Shown here piece after piece: positions 1 through 13,610 of a DNA stretch of 64,000 nucleotides. The position numbers were made by a program, and so were the translations under genes. The notes under the pieces were generated by a model. The model saw only the letters and a list, made by a program, of their open reading frames with translations. It was not told the DNA's origin and did not search any database. Each line of letters opens with the position of its first letter. Position 1 is the first letter of the stretch. Source of the stretch: Paragonimus skrjabini miyazakii (Eukaryota; Platyhelminthes; Trematoda; Plagiorchiida; Troglotrematidae); contig JTDE01000273.1 of assembly GCA_014338405.1 (NCBI GenBank), positions 113,490 to 177,489 on the forward strand. The letters are read 5' to 3'.

Positions 1-1094
1 ATTTTCCAAAGCCTTCGTAAGAGTTAGTACATTTTAAACTACTGGACATAACTTGACCTCTAATAGAGGTTAGCGTGCAAAAGCAGAACATGCCGTGAGT
101 AAGTAGAAACAGGATTTTCAATTACAAGTGAACGGAAAGACTGTCATAATAAGACTATGCAGCTCGTTATCAAAAACGCTATGGAGGCTCCGTCAGCAAT
201 CCTGCATTTGAGCTGTTAATAGCTGATTCATCGACGCGCATGCAACCTCTCCGTCCAACCAATTGTCTTCTGTGATAACTTGACCTCGTAGAATTTTGAA
301 TAAATACGGCGCATGTTTTATACCAACACCAGTTTTTGATAAACTTGGTAGCCCCTACGTTTGTTAATGTTTTCATTCTATGGTAGCCGGATTACACAAC
401 GTTACCTCGTGTGTAATTGGGAATCATAACATTGAATGCCTGAGTATTGTGTAATATCGGTATGAGCTATGCGAATCAGTGTCAATCTCTGTTTATAAGG
501 CCGGCTGGTAAACAAAGTGTTTGATGACTTCCGACAAGTAGAAGGGCATAGTACTAGGATATGCAACGGCCATGCAATCCTGTGCGAAATAATCTCTCAA
601 GAACTCCTTGAAAGGGTGCTGTAAACAAATTTTCAGAACGTTCAGCTGTTCAATGAAGAGATCGTACAAATGGTCGTTGTTTAAATGAGCAAATGTTGTG
701 TAAGAAAGTGATGAGAATGTTTACTTCGCCTGCAAATCTTTGCAAAAAAATATACTCCTAACCTGCACAAACTTGTGTTAAAGTATACTATATTAGTCAC
801 CGTTTTCACTACTGAGAATCCAAATGTATTAAAAATACAAATATTCGAATGACTATTGTTAAATTCCCGAATTGGTTCAGAAACTGCCCAAATAGTATAT
901 CATCAAATTTTGAGTTACCAGAGGTGTTTCAGATGTTGTCTATGGTCAGGCGCACAAGTGCAACTCGCGGAGAATTCAGAATTGTTGATCGGTCAAAAGT
1001 CTCGTGCTTACTTATAACTAGTCCGTTTACCTTTTATCGCTTAAGACTCTGTTCTTCAGTTTTAAGGACAACGTCTCACTGTTCCTTTATAAAT

Positions 1095-1604
1095 CATTAG
1101 TTAATATCTCAAGTTGAACATCACCCACAATTGATCGCAGCTGTCGCATTCCCATAGACTTTCCAATCGGCCCCTTTCGAAAAAAGCACTAGACTCGAGT
1201 TTCACTCTCATTAGAGCAGCTCGTCAGTAGTGCATATCATCGCCACTGCCTGGACTTGAACCACGGCCACAATGTTCAAGAGGCAACCGTGTTTACCACT
1301 GTGTCATTGACCTCACGACCGAATTATCATATGTGAACACTCAACCACTTTCGCTTGTGAGTAATGATCATGTTGCCCGATCGTCTCGAAACACTGTTGT
1401 TTCATAAACAGCGTGTCTGTGGTTCAAGTCCCGGCAGTGGCGATGATATGCACTACTGACGAGCTGCTCTAATGAGAGCGAAACTCGAGCCTAGTGCTTC
1501 TTTTCGAAAGGGGTCGACTGGAAAGTCTATGGGGATGTGACAGCTGCGATCAGTTGTGGGTGATGTTCAACTTGAAATTATCCCAATCCCCGACTACTCA
1601 ACAG
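1095..1604. mobile_element. Palindromic tRNA-derived SINE, copy 1
   Basis: Same family as the element at 48.3 kb. The left arm is in minus orientation from 1110 and carries the complete tRNA-like head. A spacer follows (ATCATATGTGAAC to CGATCGTCTCG), then a plus-orientation arm with the B box GGTTCAAGTCC near 1421. The right arm lacks the A box: its 5' head is cut, and the joint reads TCGTCTCGAAACACTGTTG. The right tail ends at ACTACTCAACAG. A weak candidate duplication is TTTATAAAT (1086-1094) versus TTTATAGAT (1605-1613). Confidence 0.8.
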
Positions 1605-2742
1605 TTTATAGATAACGTTTTCATTAATGCATCTATTTGCAAAATGTTGTAAAAAAAATTATTCCCCTTACACAATTTTTGACTAACTTTTTTCATTTCA
1701 GGAGTAACAACTCTAATGTGCAAGTCTCCGAGATTTCTTTTCGCATCAGACAAACGCATCATGCATTCGAACATTTACTTGATAAAAATACTTGGTATCC
1801 ACGGGTATTGGTTTGACGGGAAGGATGAATCCAGGTCCTACAACCACGTCGACTAGTTATAGATGTCACCTTAAGCAGACGTCAAGCGCTGGTTAGTGAA
1901 CTATACCGACATTGGCCCATGAATACAACTACATACGTACAAACATTTTGGACTTGATTGATCAATTTTTCAAGTTTAGTCATGTGAAAGTCCGGCCCAA
2001 GCCTATCCTGCCAAACGTCTATCCCTGTATGTTGAACCTCTCCTGTTTCTCATCGTTAATTGGACCTTAGCCCAAATGTTTTGTCTTTATCGTGTCAGTT
2101 TGATAGTTGTGCGAATAACCAGTTGCCTATTAGTGTACTTTACTTGACTGGTGCATGCATCATCTTACTGGAGCATGGTCCGTTTACGTTGTTTTTAATC
2201 CACTGATCGCTCGGAAGTACTCAGTTGGGTATGAATGCCAGATTACATAATTATACTCAACCTCCAGCCTGTTCGGCACCAAATCGTTATCCATTTCCTA
2301 GAAAGATCTGTCGATCGAAACTGTTGAGTTTGTCTACTTATTCCCTCTGATAATTTGTTGAATAGTACCGTGGCAGTGTGATTCAATCTTGTTTTGATTA
2401 TCTGGGGTCGTAGATTTATCACTATGCGCTGTTCAACGTCTTCATGGAAGATCGTACATTTAGCATGTGGCATGCGCTGTTTTTGCTAATCATCTGTGCC
2501 TATAGTTGCGAGCATTAATATCTTAAATTAAAAGCCTGACTCCGATTCGAGTAGTCACTGACAATATGTATTTTACCTAGGCACATATATGTGTTTATAT
2601 TTTTACTTCCGGTGAGTGAACGCAACCACTTAGAGCTAAATACCAAGACGTCAGTTTACAGTAACTATAATCGACCTTTGCTGTGTGAAAGAATGGAAAA
2701 CAAAATGCAAGCACATGCGCATGTACATAAACCTCACCCACC

Positions 2743-2757
2743 CACACACACACACAC
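2743..2757. repeat. (CA)n microsatellite
   Basis: An uninterrupted run of seven CA units within a C/A-rich segment (2731-2760). Confidence 0.9.
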
Positions 2758-2997
2758 GTGTTCACAGAAATGTTCATTTCAATTCACTCAAACAATGCGA
2801 TCCTTCAAATGTGTGCCGCTAACTGGAACAAACAAAACCGCACAATAGGCAGATTACATTATTAAAACTAGCAAACATTCCCGACGCTCTACGCCTCATC
2901 GGACTTAATTTCTGACCGTTTGCCTCCGTGCCCACAAACACAAAGGCGTGTACATACCAACACTTTAACACGCACACTGAGTTAGCTGGGGCTAACA

Positions 2998-3062
2998 GGT
3001 GAGGGTGGGATAGGTAAGGGGTTGGGAAGTAGAGGGTCGGAGCGGCAGAGGTGGAAGGGGTA
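2998..3062 (+). repeat. G-rich polypurine tract with near-canonical G-quadruplex pattern
   Basis: Five runs of at least three G (3003, 3007, 3018, 3024, 3034) with spacers of 1, 8, 2 and 7 bases. Nothing coding is supported here. The minus-strand open frames over it are low-complexity Pro/Leu/Ser readings. Confidence 0.5.
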
Positions 3063-3617
3063 CAGAAACCGAATACGATCCCTGTCCGCCCCCACAACAC
3101 CTGCGAACACATGCTTGCAATACATGCGTTCCCATTGCCGCCACGCAAAGCAGAACCTCTCCAAACAAACGTTTGCTAGTTCGTGAGTGCTGCCCTTGTC
3201 TGTCGTGTACAACGGTACGGTAACTGTACAGACCCGATTGTTGGAAGCAGATGACCCAGTTGGCTGAAATTTGAGTCTGTTTGGTTGGTAACGTTGCCAT
3301 TGTAAGGAGTATTGTTATTGTCACAACCTTAATTATTGTTTCCATTATCGTTAGTAACGTTGGCCAATTATGCGGTCATATCACCATGGTGTTGGTCTCC
3401 GTCAGCTAGCCACCGGCGTAAGCAAACATGGACTAGATTCACATAATGGTTGGGAAACCATTCAATGAATCCTCTTGAAAACAGCGTTTTCATTTAAATA
3501 CTCTTCTCTGAAGTATAGTGCAGAAACTTAAACAGTCTACTCAGTGTGGCTGACCCTAGAAAGGTATCGCTGATTCTCATGGCTTCTTACTCTTTTCTGT
3601 TCACTACCAATATTATT

Positions 3618-4126
3618 TCAGGTTGAACATCACACACAACTGATCGCAGCTGTCGCATCCCCAGAGACTTTCCAGTCGACCCCTTTCGAAAAGAAGCACT
3701 AGGCTCGAGTTTCGCTCTCATTAGAGCAGCTCGTCAGTAGTGCATATCATCGCCACTGCCGGGACTTGAACCACGGACACGCTGTTTATGAAACAACCGT
3801 GTTTCGAGACGATCGGGCAACATGATCATTACTCACAAGCGAAAGTGGTTGAGTGTTCACATACGATAATTCGGTCGTGCCTAACGTGAGGTCAATGGCA
3901 CAGTGGTAAACACGGTTGCCTCATGAACATCGTGGCCTTGGTTCAAGTCCCGGCAGTGGCGATGTTATGCACTACTGACGAGCTGCTCTAACGAGAATGA
4001 AACCCGAGTCTAGTGCTTCTTTTCGAAAGGGGCCGATTGGAAAGTCTATGGGAATGCGACAGCTGCGATCAATTGTGGGTGTTGTTCAACCTGAAATTAA
4101 CCGAATCCCCTACTACTCATTAGTAA
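3618..4126. mobile_element. Palindromic tRNA-derived SINE, copy 2, core inverted relative to copy 1
   Basis: The outer ends have the same polarity as copy 1: short left end, long right tail ending ACTACTCATTAG. The core is the reverse complement of copy 1: here the left arm is the one lacking its A box (GAAACAACCGTGTTTCGAGAC), while the right arm keeps the full head with GTGGTAAACACGGTTGCC and GGTTCAAGTCCC. Flanks 3606-3617 (ACCAATATTATT) and 4127-4138 (ACCACTATTATT) match at 11 of 12 bases, a credible target-site duplication. Confidence 0.82.
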
Positions 4127-5224
4127 ACCACTATTATTGTTGATTGTTGCGTACAACCTATTGTTTCCAGCAATAAGCAAACCGCTGCAAATTGACGATA
4201 ACGAGATGCTTACCACACAAGATATCTCAAACAAACGATACTTCGTAATTTCAGATCGACTTGTTGGCAATCATCGGACAAACCTATCAAAGTATCGAGC
4301 GCCTACATATGGTTTTGAATGTATACATTCTCAATTAGCCTCAAGTTTGTTCCAATCAACAATACAAACTTATGGAATTCGCATTCAATATATGTTAAAC
4401 ATGGGAGTCTGGCCAAATATGAGGCATTTGAGCAAATCCTTGTCTCTTCTTAATTCGCCTTTTTTGAAATTGCGTCAGTCCCAACTTACCTGTCGTAATG
4501 TCCACGAACAGTTGACAAGGGTCAAAGAAAAGTCTGATCCGATGAACCTTATGTGTCAGGAATGAGACTTTACCAACAAACCAAAGTGATCGCTACTTGC
4601 AATTCGTTGGAAAATTGTGAATTCTTAATCGGTCTCAGGCTTATTCCATGTTTTCCTTGGAGTCCAAATCAGTGAGTACAAGGATGGATGTTTTACCCGC
4701 AAACAACTCGGGAACTGAACATACGTTATGATGGCAAATGGACCATATACAAAGACCTTCCAAACTAACTGTGATGATAAAATTCTAGCAAACACGTTGT
4801 GTTTGTCTCGGAAGATGTGTTCGCCGTAACTACACTGACTGCTCAGAATCTGACAAAATAATCTGATAAACTTGAGTATTAACCGTACCTATCAGCAAGT
4901 ACCAGTGATAAGATTTCCATTTCCTTTTGGGGAGAGTACGGCGCATTCAAATTTTGTCGGCTCGGTACCAAAGGTTACCAGCCAGAAGCAGTGCAACGGC
5001 TGCCTGCTCCAATTGTGTGCGTACTAGTCTGATCACTCCGCTCAATCGTGTTCTGTCTAATGCAGTCACGGCGTCACAGCAATTAAACAAACCGTACAAG
5101 GGAGCCTTGACATTAAGCCCTGCCGAATGAGTGGGGATTGGGTGCAACAATTTTACTTTGGGCTGAATATCGCTCATATTTGCTCGCAACCTCTACATTC
5201 AGCTAGACTTCCTACCTAAGGATG

Positions 5225-5365
5225 CACACTAATGACGAGCTCAAACAAGAAAGAAACTCGAGTGTGTTGCTTCGTTTCGAAAAGAGTTGAATGGAGAGTC
5301 TTTGTGAATGCGAAGGTTGTGACTTAAGGTGAGTGTGGCAGAACTACTCGTTATTATTCATTACT
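5225..5365 (+). mobile_element. Degenerate SINE arm
   Basis: Shares CACACTAATGACGAGCTC, GAAACTCGAGTGTGTTGCTT, TTTCGAAAAGAGTTGAATGG and AGAGTCTTTGTGAATGCGA with the plus arm of the palindromic family, in the right order, and ends in a diverged tail (AACTACTCGTTATTATTC). No tRNA-like head is visible. Confidence 0.45.
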
Positions 5366-7435
5366 AAACGATTTTGGACTCTAGGTCACTGCTTTGGACG
5401 TTATCGTAAGTGCACAACGTCGGACAGCATTCAAAGCAGCAAGACGCCATCCACACGTGTATAAACGTAGGAGCAGATTTATTTAAACTTCTGCACAAAA
5501 TACTTCACTCATACGTGAAAGTGTATGGCACTACGCGCTTTAATCAGGATAGAAAAATCAAAGGAGGAGATGCAACCCTATTGGCACTAGTGCAAACCCC
5601 AACATTCCTTAACAAACGGCCAAATCACAAAATCACAATCGTAAGTGTCTGGATTCAGTCCTGTTTTAAGGGACAGGCCGGGCTTCATAAAGCAACCTCT
5701 GTGGAAGTAAGTACCCTTGAGCAACTCGCACTTTTCTGGAGTCTACTTCTATGAAAACTTGTCACTCTGATGATTCTGTTCCCAGATTCATCCCTACCCT
5801 CGGAGCTCAATTTGAGCATATTTGCCGTTGGTATCAGATATTCATATATTGGTTCTACATGACCCATGTGCGCGGAATGCATCCAGATCCAATCTAACAG
5901 AGAACTGTTATATATTTACGATTACAGTTGAACGGAAAGACGCTTCAGTTTCGTCAGACGTTCTTTGCTGGTTGAAAATTATTTGACTGATATTGCTCCT
6001 GGTCTATCCACGGTACACACACCGTTCGAACAGTGTTTTGCATGAAATCGTAGACGCACGTCATAACAAGCCTGTCTGTCATATTTCAACTAATGTATTG
6101 AGTCCCCTGTAAACTTCTTGATCTGTATGTTCGCCGATGCGCACTTTAAAAAATCTATGGCATACTCATTTTCTCCCGAAATGAAACCCGTCAGCACGTA
6201 GTATAAACAAGTACTGACAGCGAACGTCCTCGTCCTGGAATTTCTCAATGTATATCGTGACTCCCATGTTCACAGAAAAAGGTAGCAACTGTCGATTCTC
6301 ACGACTTTAGGTATCTTCGCACTGGGCCGTATGCAGTTGGCAGGAGGTTTGCTAGTGGTTGGCATTGGTTTGCATGACGGACAGCTTCATAAACATATAC
6401 GCACCACACCGAAATTTGCAGCTATACGAAACGCGCACATACAGGTGAAAAGATAGATTGCACGTCACGAATGTGGCAGCCCTCAAGGGCAAACCTGACC
6501 GTGACCGCTGTCATTAAAAAGGGTATAGGTGAATACGTGCTGCGTTCCGGTTTAGAAATGCATGTGATGAACGCTGTCTTGCCGAAGTAAATACCCAAGT
6601 CTACACACACGGCATGCACTGGTATACGTTTAATCATAAGTGGGTGTCTGCTAAGGCACTGTGACTCTTGTAACATCAAAGCAAACCACTGGAACTCGAT
6701 ATATTGTAGATATTTTTAAAAATGAACCACTCGACCTGAATTCATAACCCTCTCTTAGGCGCGTTATTCAATTAGTGTCCGCGTTTAGACGCAAACGACG
6801 TCTTACCCACGCAGTTTAATTCCCTACCAAGCTCAGATGAAGTTATACAATTGGATTCGCGCGTACGACGGCATGCTTAGACAATTCAACACTAAGATTT
6901 AAGAACCTATAGATCAATTCCACGTGGACCGCGGATAAAAGCCCACAGTGCGTCTGCTATATCACATATTCGGAATGTTTATGTGAGTTGGAGGCAAGAC
7001 TAAGTCACCTGCTGAGCCCGTTAAACGCTGTTGGAGATTAGTCTAACCTTCCAGCTGTTTGCTTGATCACGGTTGGCGCTACATGTCCCTATGTGCCACA
7101 TCGAGATATCAGTAGCAGCAGCAACATGCTGTTTCACCTGCGACGAAGTCATTACTCCCCGTGGATTTAGGGGGGTATTCATGTGACCATCGCACGGTCA
7201 GCTGATTCCTTGCAGTGCATACCTGAAGATACCAAAGCGGGCTAGTCATTCTCTATGCTTGCTGATCATTGTTAAAGTGTTTACGAGTAGGGTGTCCAGG
7301 AATGCCAGATTATGTCAGTTGTAAGTTTCTAATTCCTTTTGTGGACATAATTGTAGCTCTAACTTGATTGGTGCGCGTCGACAACAAATCCCTCTTTTGG
7401 GTATTTTGTTCTCTATTTGCAAACCTCTAATGCAT

Positions 7436-7451
7436 CACACACACACACACT
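7436..7451. repeat. (CA)n microsatellite
   Basis: Eight CA units without interruption. Confidence 0.9.
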
Positions 7452-10400
7452 GTTTGTTTGAATTTTGTAACCACAACCCTTACACTGCCGCCAGAAGTTC
7501 GGTCCGAATGTAGTCGAACAGAGTTAGAGAATAAGCCTGGTAGTTAAGCTCCATCACACACCAAAACTCATCAGGTTCCTCCTGTCTTCGTTTTTGAAGA
7601 GTCAGTTAACCATCGCAACCTGTCCTGATCAAAGGGGTCGTTAAAAGCCTCATCAAATGCAAATACCCGGTGAACCTCGGCTGGGTATCATACTACAGGA
7701 ACGGCAGATGTTGAAATTTTTAGATGGCAACCAATTTGCACCTGCATTTTCAAAGAAGGATGTGTTGTCGAAGTCCGTCGGACAAGCATGTTTGATGGAC
7801 AACAACCACAAAACTCGAAATATACATTCGGCGAATATGACCACTAAACACCTACCATTTATAACACTTCACCTTGTGAACTTATATCATCTAAAATGCT
7901 GGGACAAACCGAGTTTCAGCATAGATTAAGTACGTATTCTTAGCACCCGCATTGATCTGCAGACTCCAGTGAGAATGAGACGAACGCCATAATTAACTCG
8001 TACATGAGTCGTTATTGACTGATAACCTCTTTTTACTTCCTGTTGCTGTGAAGAACCGTTGGAAAGAAGTACAGTGATGAGAGATTATCATCATTCCCCA
8101 CACTACTTCAAACACGCTAGCAGTGCCACATATCACCTGTGTGGCAGCGGAGAGCGAATCATGAACAAAAGTACAATTCAGCAATCAAGTACAAACACAA
8201 CTTTCTCATTTACTTCCTGACCCAGCGAACTCGTTGAGTTTCACTATTTATGTAGACCACTCATTCCCGTCAGGAAAGATCAGACTGAGTTACCGTCTAA
8301 CGACTCTGTCATTACGATTACTTATGTACTCCGTGGTTAAGGGTTGACTGTCCCTTGTAATCACCCTGTATGATAAGCCTGTCCCTCTTTACATTGGGCA
8401 TATTTCTGTAAAGCAATCTTTAATTAAATCAATTGTTACAGTTCGTCACTTGAATTCGTGAAGTCAGTTGTTAACCTTGATGCTTCTGACTCATCAGTGG
8501 GTAGAACCAGATAGACCTCTTGAGAATTAATTTTTGGTCAACGACTTTTGTTTAGGTTATTTGGTCAAGCGTGAATATTGGTGATGATGGGTTGTATTTT
8601 TAGCCGATTGGTTTATTTATGTTAGAATTCAACCTGGACAAATTAAGCGTTCATGTGTGAATGGGGTTGTATCAGAACTTCAATGGGTGGGAGCGTTCAA
8701 ACCAGCAGGCGGTTCCAGTTTCAAGGGCTCTCACGTCTGTCCAGGCCGTCTTGAGTTGCAGGATAGGGAGCAAACGCACAGTTGATTACAGCTATAGAAG
8801 ACAGAGATTGAAAACTTTCCCAAAGTGCTACCGACCAACCAATGTGGTCCGAACAACCTACTTTGATAGACTTGACACAGTTAGCCGATAGAAAGACATA
8901 TATAAGGAGAATATCGGGAAATAAACAGGGAAATACCCCTTAACATACAAATGCGCAGTCTAGACCATGAGTTGGGGTTTAAAAGTCACTCACATAGATT
9001 TCTCGTTTAGTTATAGGTTTCAGCTGCTGCATCATGGGAATTTCATCAGTAATACGTTAAGGTGTGAACTTGTGGTTGCCTGCTTCCATACGATCCGATC
9101 TATCTCAATTTGCTACTACAAAGGACAGTAGTCCAAACTCTCCTCTCGAAAAGGATGCACCAAACTGAGAAATAATAAATAAGGTAAAACATGAATGTAA
9201 TGATTTCTTTCACATATACCCGGGACTTTGTTCTAACCGTTAATTAGATGATATACTGTAGATTGATTAGTATCTACTAAAACGGAGTGTGCCAAGTGAT
9301 AGGCAAATACATTTGGGTCGTTTCCTGATGACTCGGACAATTTGGAAATCATTAGCTAGGTGTCGGTCGATGACAAAAATCAATAAGCAAAAAGAAAACA
9401 GTATTTTAATTTCCGGCCTTCAAGTTCAATAAGGACAAAGGAAAATGTAACTAGAAATAGAACATACTCATCTAACTATTGGGTGTATGCTGCGAAACTG
9501 AAAAATTATCATATTCCTTCCGTCTGACACAAAATGGATAACGTGACCGATAGGAATTTGGAATTACTGAATGCCTGCATCACAGTTGTTATTTGAACAA
9601 GTGAGATACCGGTCGCTGATACTGGGTTGCGGACGATAAGCAATAAAATATTTGTTGTGTAATAACCAATTAATCAATTGTATTTCAGCCAAGTTGCAAA
9701 GCTGACAGACGTCCGGCTAATAGTTAGTTTAGGTCGACCATGATAGCAACATTCTAACTTTCAAAGCACGTTTGTAGATACATTTACACGAGCGCACATC
9801 CTATATCACATTCGAGTGTCTATGGACACAATGTGACAGAACAAATGACTACGTCAGTAGTAAAGATGATCGGGGAGTTTCCGTGCACAAAACTATTGGC
9901 TGTACATGATTCATTAGCAGTATTTCATCTAGGTTAATTGTGCTGACCATGCCAGCTCAATCGGCAGCCTCATAAAACGTCTGGACGGCTTATGGATGAA
10001 AGGACCTGAAGTTACGACAGCATTACCTGACTTCATATTGCTCACCTTCAGATCTTGGCATGACTTGTTATGATGCCATCGGTACTTTCGAAACAAAAAA
10101 CTGTATGCCCGCGTGCCTTCGGGGTAGACAGGCACTTTCGACCACCCACGCTAATTATCATCTGTTTACGAGGACGCGTCTTACGTACGTTAATCCATTG
10201 CAGGTTCCAGTGTTTCGGCAGTTTGTGTTGGGTTGAGATGGAAAACAGTGCTAGGCGACTAGTGCCTGTGTTGCATTTTAGACACGACAGCGTGTACTGC
10301 AGTTGGACGCCATCAGCTGCCTGGTTTACGATCACATACGAGTTATGCCCCATCTCTCGAATGTTTCTGGACTATAAGTATCTTTTCTGTTCTAACGTTC

Positions 10401-10856
10401 TGCCATCAATATAAACTACGGGGTGAATGATCATTACATGTTTACCAATTTATGTAACAGTACAAAATCAGTGACTTTGTTTCCTAATACTGTGATTACC
10501 AGTACGAAGCAAACTTATATTTCAACAATTCGAAAAGGAACACTAGTCGAACTGTCAACACAAGCTTGCGTTTAATGGTCTGAATTCGTGGGAAGCACTG
10601 CTGAATTTACGGTTACTCTACCTCATCAGATAGGCGTTCCGTGTAAAACTCGAGCAAACATCTTATTACACGAACGCTGAAAACCAGTGCGTTGTTGTTT
10701 TTGAATTATATCTCAAACTGAATTGCATCTGCGCAGAACTCAAGGCCACCAGTTAACAAGTTGTTACCGCAACCTAACTCAACCTGCCAGGTGATTTATA
10801 TCTTTGAAAGTACAACATGGAAGAGAAAAATAAATGGATAATGTACACTGAACGTC

Positions 10857-11355
10857 AACTACTAATGATCGCGGCTGTTGTGTTCTCATAAACTTTCCGG
10901 TCAGCAACTCTAGAAAAGATGTACTATACTCGCATTATAACCTTGTTGGGGCTCGTCTGTATTTCTTATCCCTGCTACGATCGGTCAGGCTTTCATGAAG
11001 CAACGATGTTGATCACTGCTCCATTGACTTCATTAGACACAAGGCAAACACGACTGAAATATCATATTCGTAATCTCAGCCACATTTGTTTAAGAGTATA
11101 GCTGTGATTACTCTATCGTCTCCGGAGAAGACGGTAACTGTCATGTTAAGTTCAATCCACAACCCAACGGTTAGATCTCTCCAGGTTGGCAAAGTTATAT
11201 ACTATTAACAACTTCTAACAAGTGTGGAACCCAAGCGTAGAGCTTCTTCTCGAAAGGGGTTGATTGAGAAGTCTATGGGAACGCAACAGGCGAAATCAGT
11301 TGTTATTGATATTCACCTAACGTTGAACAAACTTCCCTATTAATCCATAGCAATG
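10857..11355. mobile_element. Decayed palindromic SINE in intron 5
   Basis: The minus arm is recognised by ATGATCGCGGCTGTTGTGTT, ATAAACTTTCCGGTCAGC, TTTCATGAAGCAACGATG and CACTGCTCCATTGACTTCA. A spacer follows with ATCGTCTCCGGAG and GGTAACTGTCATGTTAA. A plus arm follows with TCTCGAAAGGGGTTGATTG, GAAGTCTATGGGAACGCAAC and a tail CTATTAATCCATAGC. The order equals that of the intact copies, so this is an older insertion of the same palindrome. The ends are approximate. Confidence 0.55.
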
Positions 11356-13610
11356 AAGAGACAGTAGTTATATTATACTTGCGAATTCATATCCCTTTTT
11401 CACGGCGTTTATAGCATGCCAGGCACAGGCAGTCGTTAAATTGTAAGCCATTTGTGGGGTCTTGTTAAAGCCCTGTTTTGGTGACGCTATTTACATGGCC
11501 CCAATATAGAATGTCAGCATCCATTCACAAATGTGTGCCAAGTGGCGTCGGTGATTGATGGATATTTGACTAATCTGAGATTTGTGTGCAGCTGTCTCTC
11601 TATCACATACATACGGATGAAACTGCACAACTGACGGTGGAGAGCGATTAGGCAACTCTCCATGGGACCTCATTAGCACTGTGACCCCAGTGTATGTGTG
11701 CCAAGGGCGTATAAGTTTGGACTTCAATTTACTTGGGCCGGTCAAACAACTAACTAGACCACTGCGGGTCACCACCTGGGCTTCTTGTTGGTTGGACAAC
11801 AGCTGATTGGTTTCTGCGTGCGCACACACACCGAATGTATTAGGAGCCGATTCCAACACTAATTGACAGGTTGTGCTGCTGGTACGCGTCGAGTGAAGAG
11901 CGAGCATTGTATCAGGAAGGTCATTGTCGAACGACGCAAACATGCTAATGGTTATTACCAAAATACATATAATGTGGTCCTTTGTTGTCGAGACGCTTCA
12001 CTTGTAAATTACCTACCACGTGGGGTAGAATACACAAGTGAATCAGCCGGTGGAAACGTCATAATCCTGTGGTTTACCCAAAGCGCATAGTCAGCCACGA
12101 GTCCTGGTTTCCATCGTGCAAACTTAGCCTTTATCCATCAAGAACCGGGAAATTCGTAAATCTTGTACTTCACAAAAGGTAGGGCAGATTCTACATTGAC
12201 TGCAAATGCTTATAGCTTCTACGAAACAAAGATTTCGATTACTAGTTCCAATGGGGTAGTTATGCGTACGTAAACTAACCTTCTTCTGGTCAGTTAATAA
12301 CAGCAGATCGAAGTTTTCCGGAAGGCTTGTATGAGCTTTCTTACAGCAGATCAAACACAAAGAGCGGAGTTGTCACCGAACTGAAAAACACCATAGCATT
12401 CACCTATCTCTTCTTCACACATGGTGTCGATTAACATTCATATACATGGGTGCCCTTTCACTAAGAACCACATTTTCCCCACTCTGAGAACAGACATGTA
12501 TGCGCACTGGTGTTGGGATGTTTCAAGTACCTTTTGTCAGCTATGATCTGTTGACCACTGCTCCCTTGGGAGTGGGACCCAGATGTCCATCGACTGTGAT
12601 CGCCCAATCAACAACATATGACCCAGCGGAAAAAGGACGCTGTCAGTAACGGATAATGTTAATTAACCGTAATCACTACTCCCGAAGTAGACCAATAAAA
12701 ACTGTGCAGGGTCTCGGGTCTGTAAACTCGCCTACCAACACTTTACATACAGTAGTGAATATACTGCAGTGGTTGTATTTTGGTCATTCATAATTCTGAT
12801 GATGCTACCGCGTTTGCCCATTTGTATTCATCAGTAGCGGATTCTTAGTTTGTAGTTGTAACCACAGTGTAAAAGCCACCCCTACTCGGGGGTACTCTTT
12901 ATTCGGTGAAGATCAAATATTTTATCAATTCGGGAAAAAGATGGCATAATCTTGTCTGACAATAAATTTGGCCGTGTAAATTCAGGTGTATTCTTCTCCT
13001 CGTTAGTATTGTAATGGTTCGAAAGGTCCTTGCATGAACTTACATACTGACTGAAGACCGTCGGTCACCTATCCCACAATCGCGGATTAGTTTACACCAG
13101 ATGTGTATTCAATATCGAGGTTTCACGTAAACTCTGTTTGCATCGGTCAAGATATGTCGCCGTGATTAGGAGGTTAAGGATTGTATTGTTAAAAAGGAAA
13201 CTAATTACTCAACAAATTGTCCTCACCATCTTTCATGCACAGACTAGTTAAGTTTGCTGCCTTCATTGTCATTGAACTGAAACGGGTAATTTTCCATACT
13301 TATTGCTGGTGATTTTGCTGCTAAATGGAACAAAGCGCTCCCACCATAACCTTGAGATTTCCTTTAGGTAGACTTATTATAGGCAAATTATTCAATCTTG
13401 ATTTTAAAGTCCACGTCTTAATAATCGTAGTATATTGATTTCAGCGGTTACACCATCTTTTCATCTTGTTATTAAATCCAGTTTTCCCATGATTCCCCAA
13501 CAAATTTTTGATCTGCATCACATTTAATATTGGTGTGCTAATGCAGTTTGGGCAGGTTGATGCAATTGAGGATGGTTCAGTTATCTCAGTCTTCCTGTTT
13601 TATAACCAAT

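Noticed and set aside
2819..3345. Overlapping minus-strand open frames across the C-rich/G-rich block
   Set aside because: Produced by low-complexity sequence with few stop codons. Three overlapping frames are open at once, which argues against coding.
1237..4000. tRNA genes at the A/B-box matches in the SINE copies
   Set aside because: The boxes are embedded in repeated elements, lack paired acceptor stems, and recur in both orientations, so they are SINE heads and not tRNA genes.
4137..4565. 142-residue plus-strand open frame beside the 3.6-kb SINE
   Set aside because: No recognisable family, no splice context, and unremarkable composition. The length alone is not enough in 64 kb read in six frames.
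10048..10353. Minus-strand open frame with LQWINVRKTRPRK, superficially like the homeodomain recognition helix
   Set aside because: The invariant NNWFINARR pattern is not met, no TALE loop precedes it and no acceptor in the right phase is visible. Judged chance.
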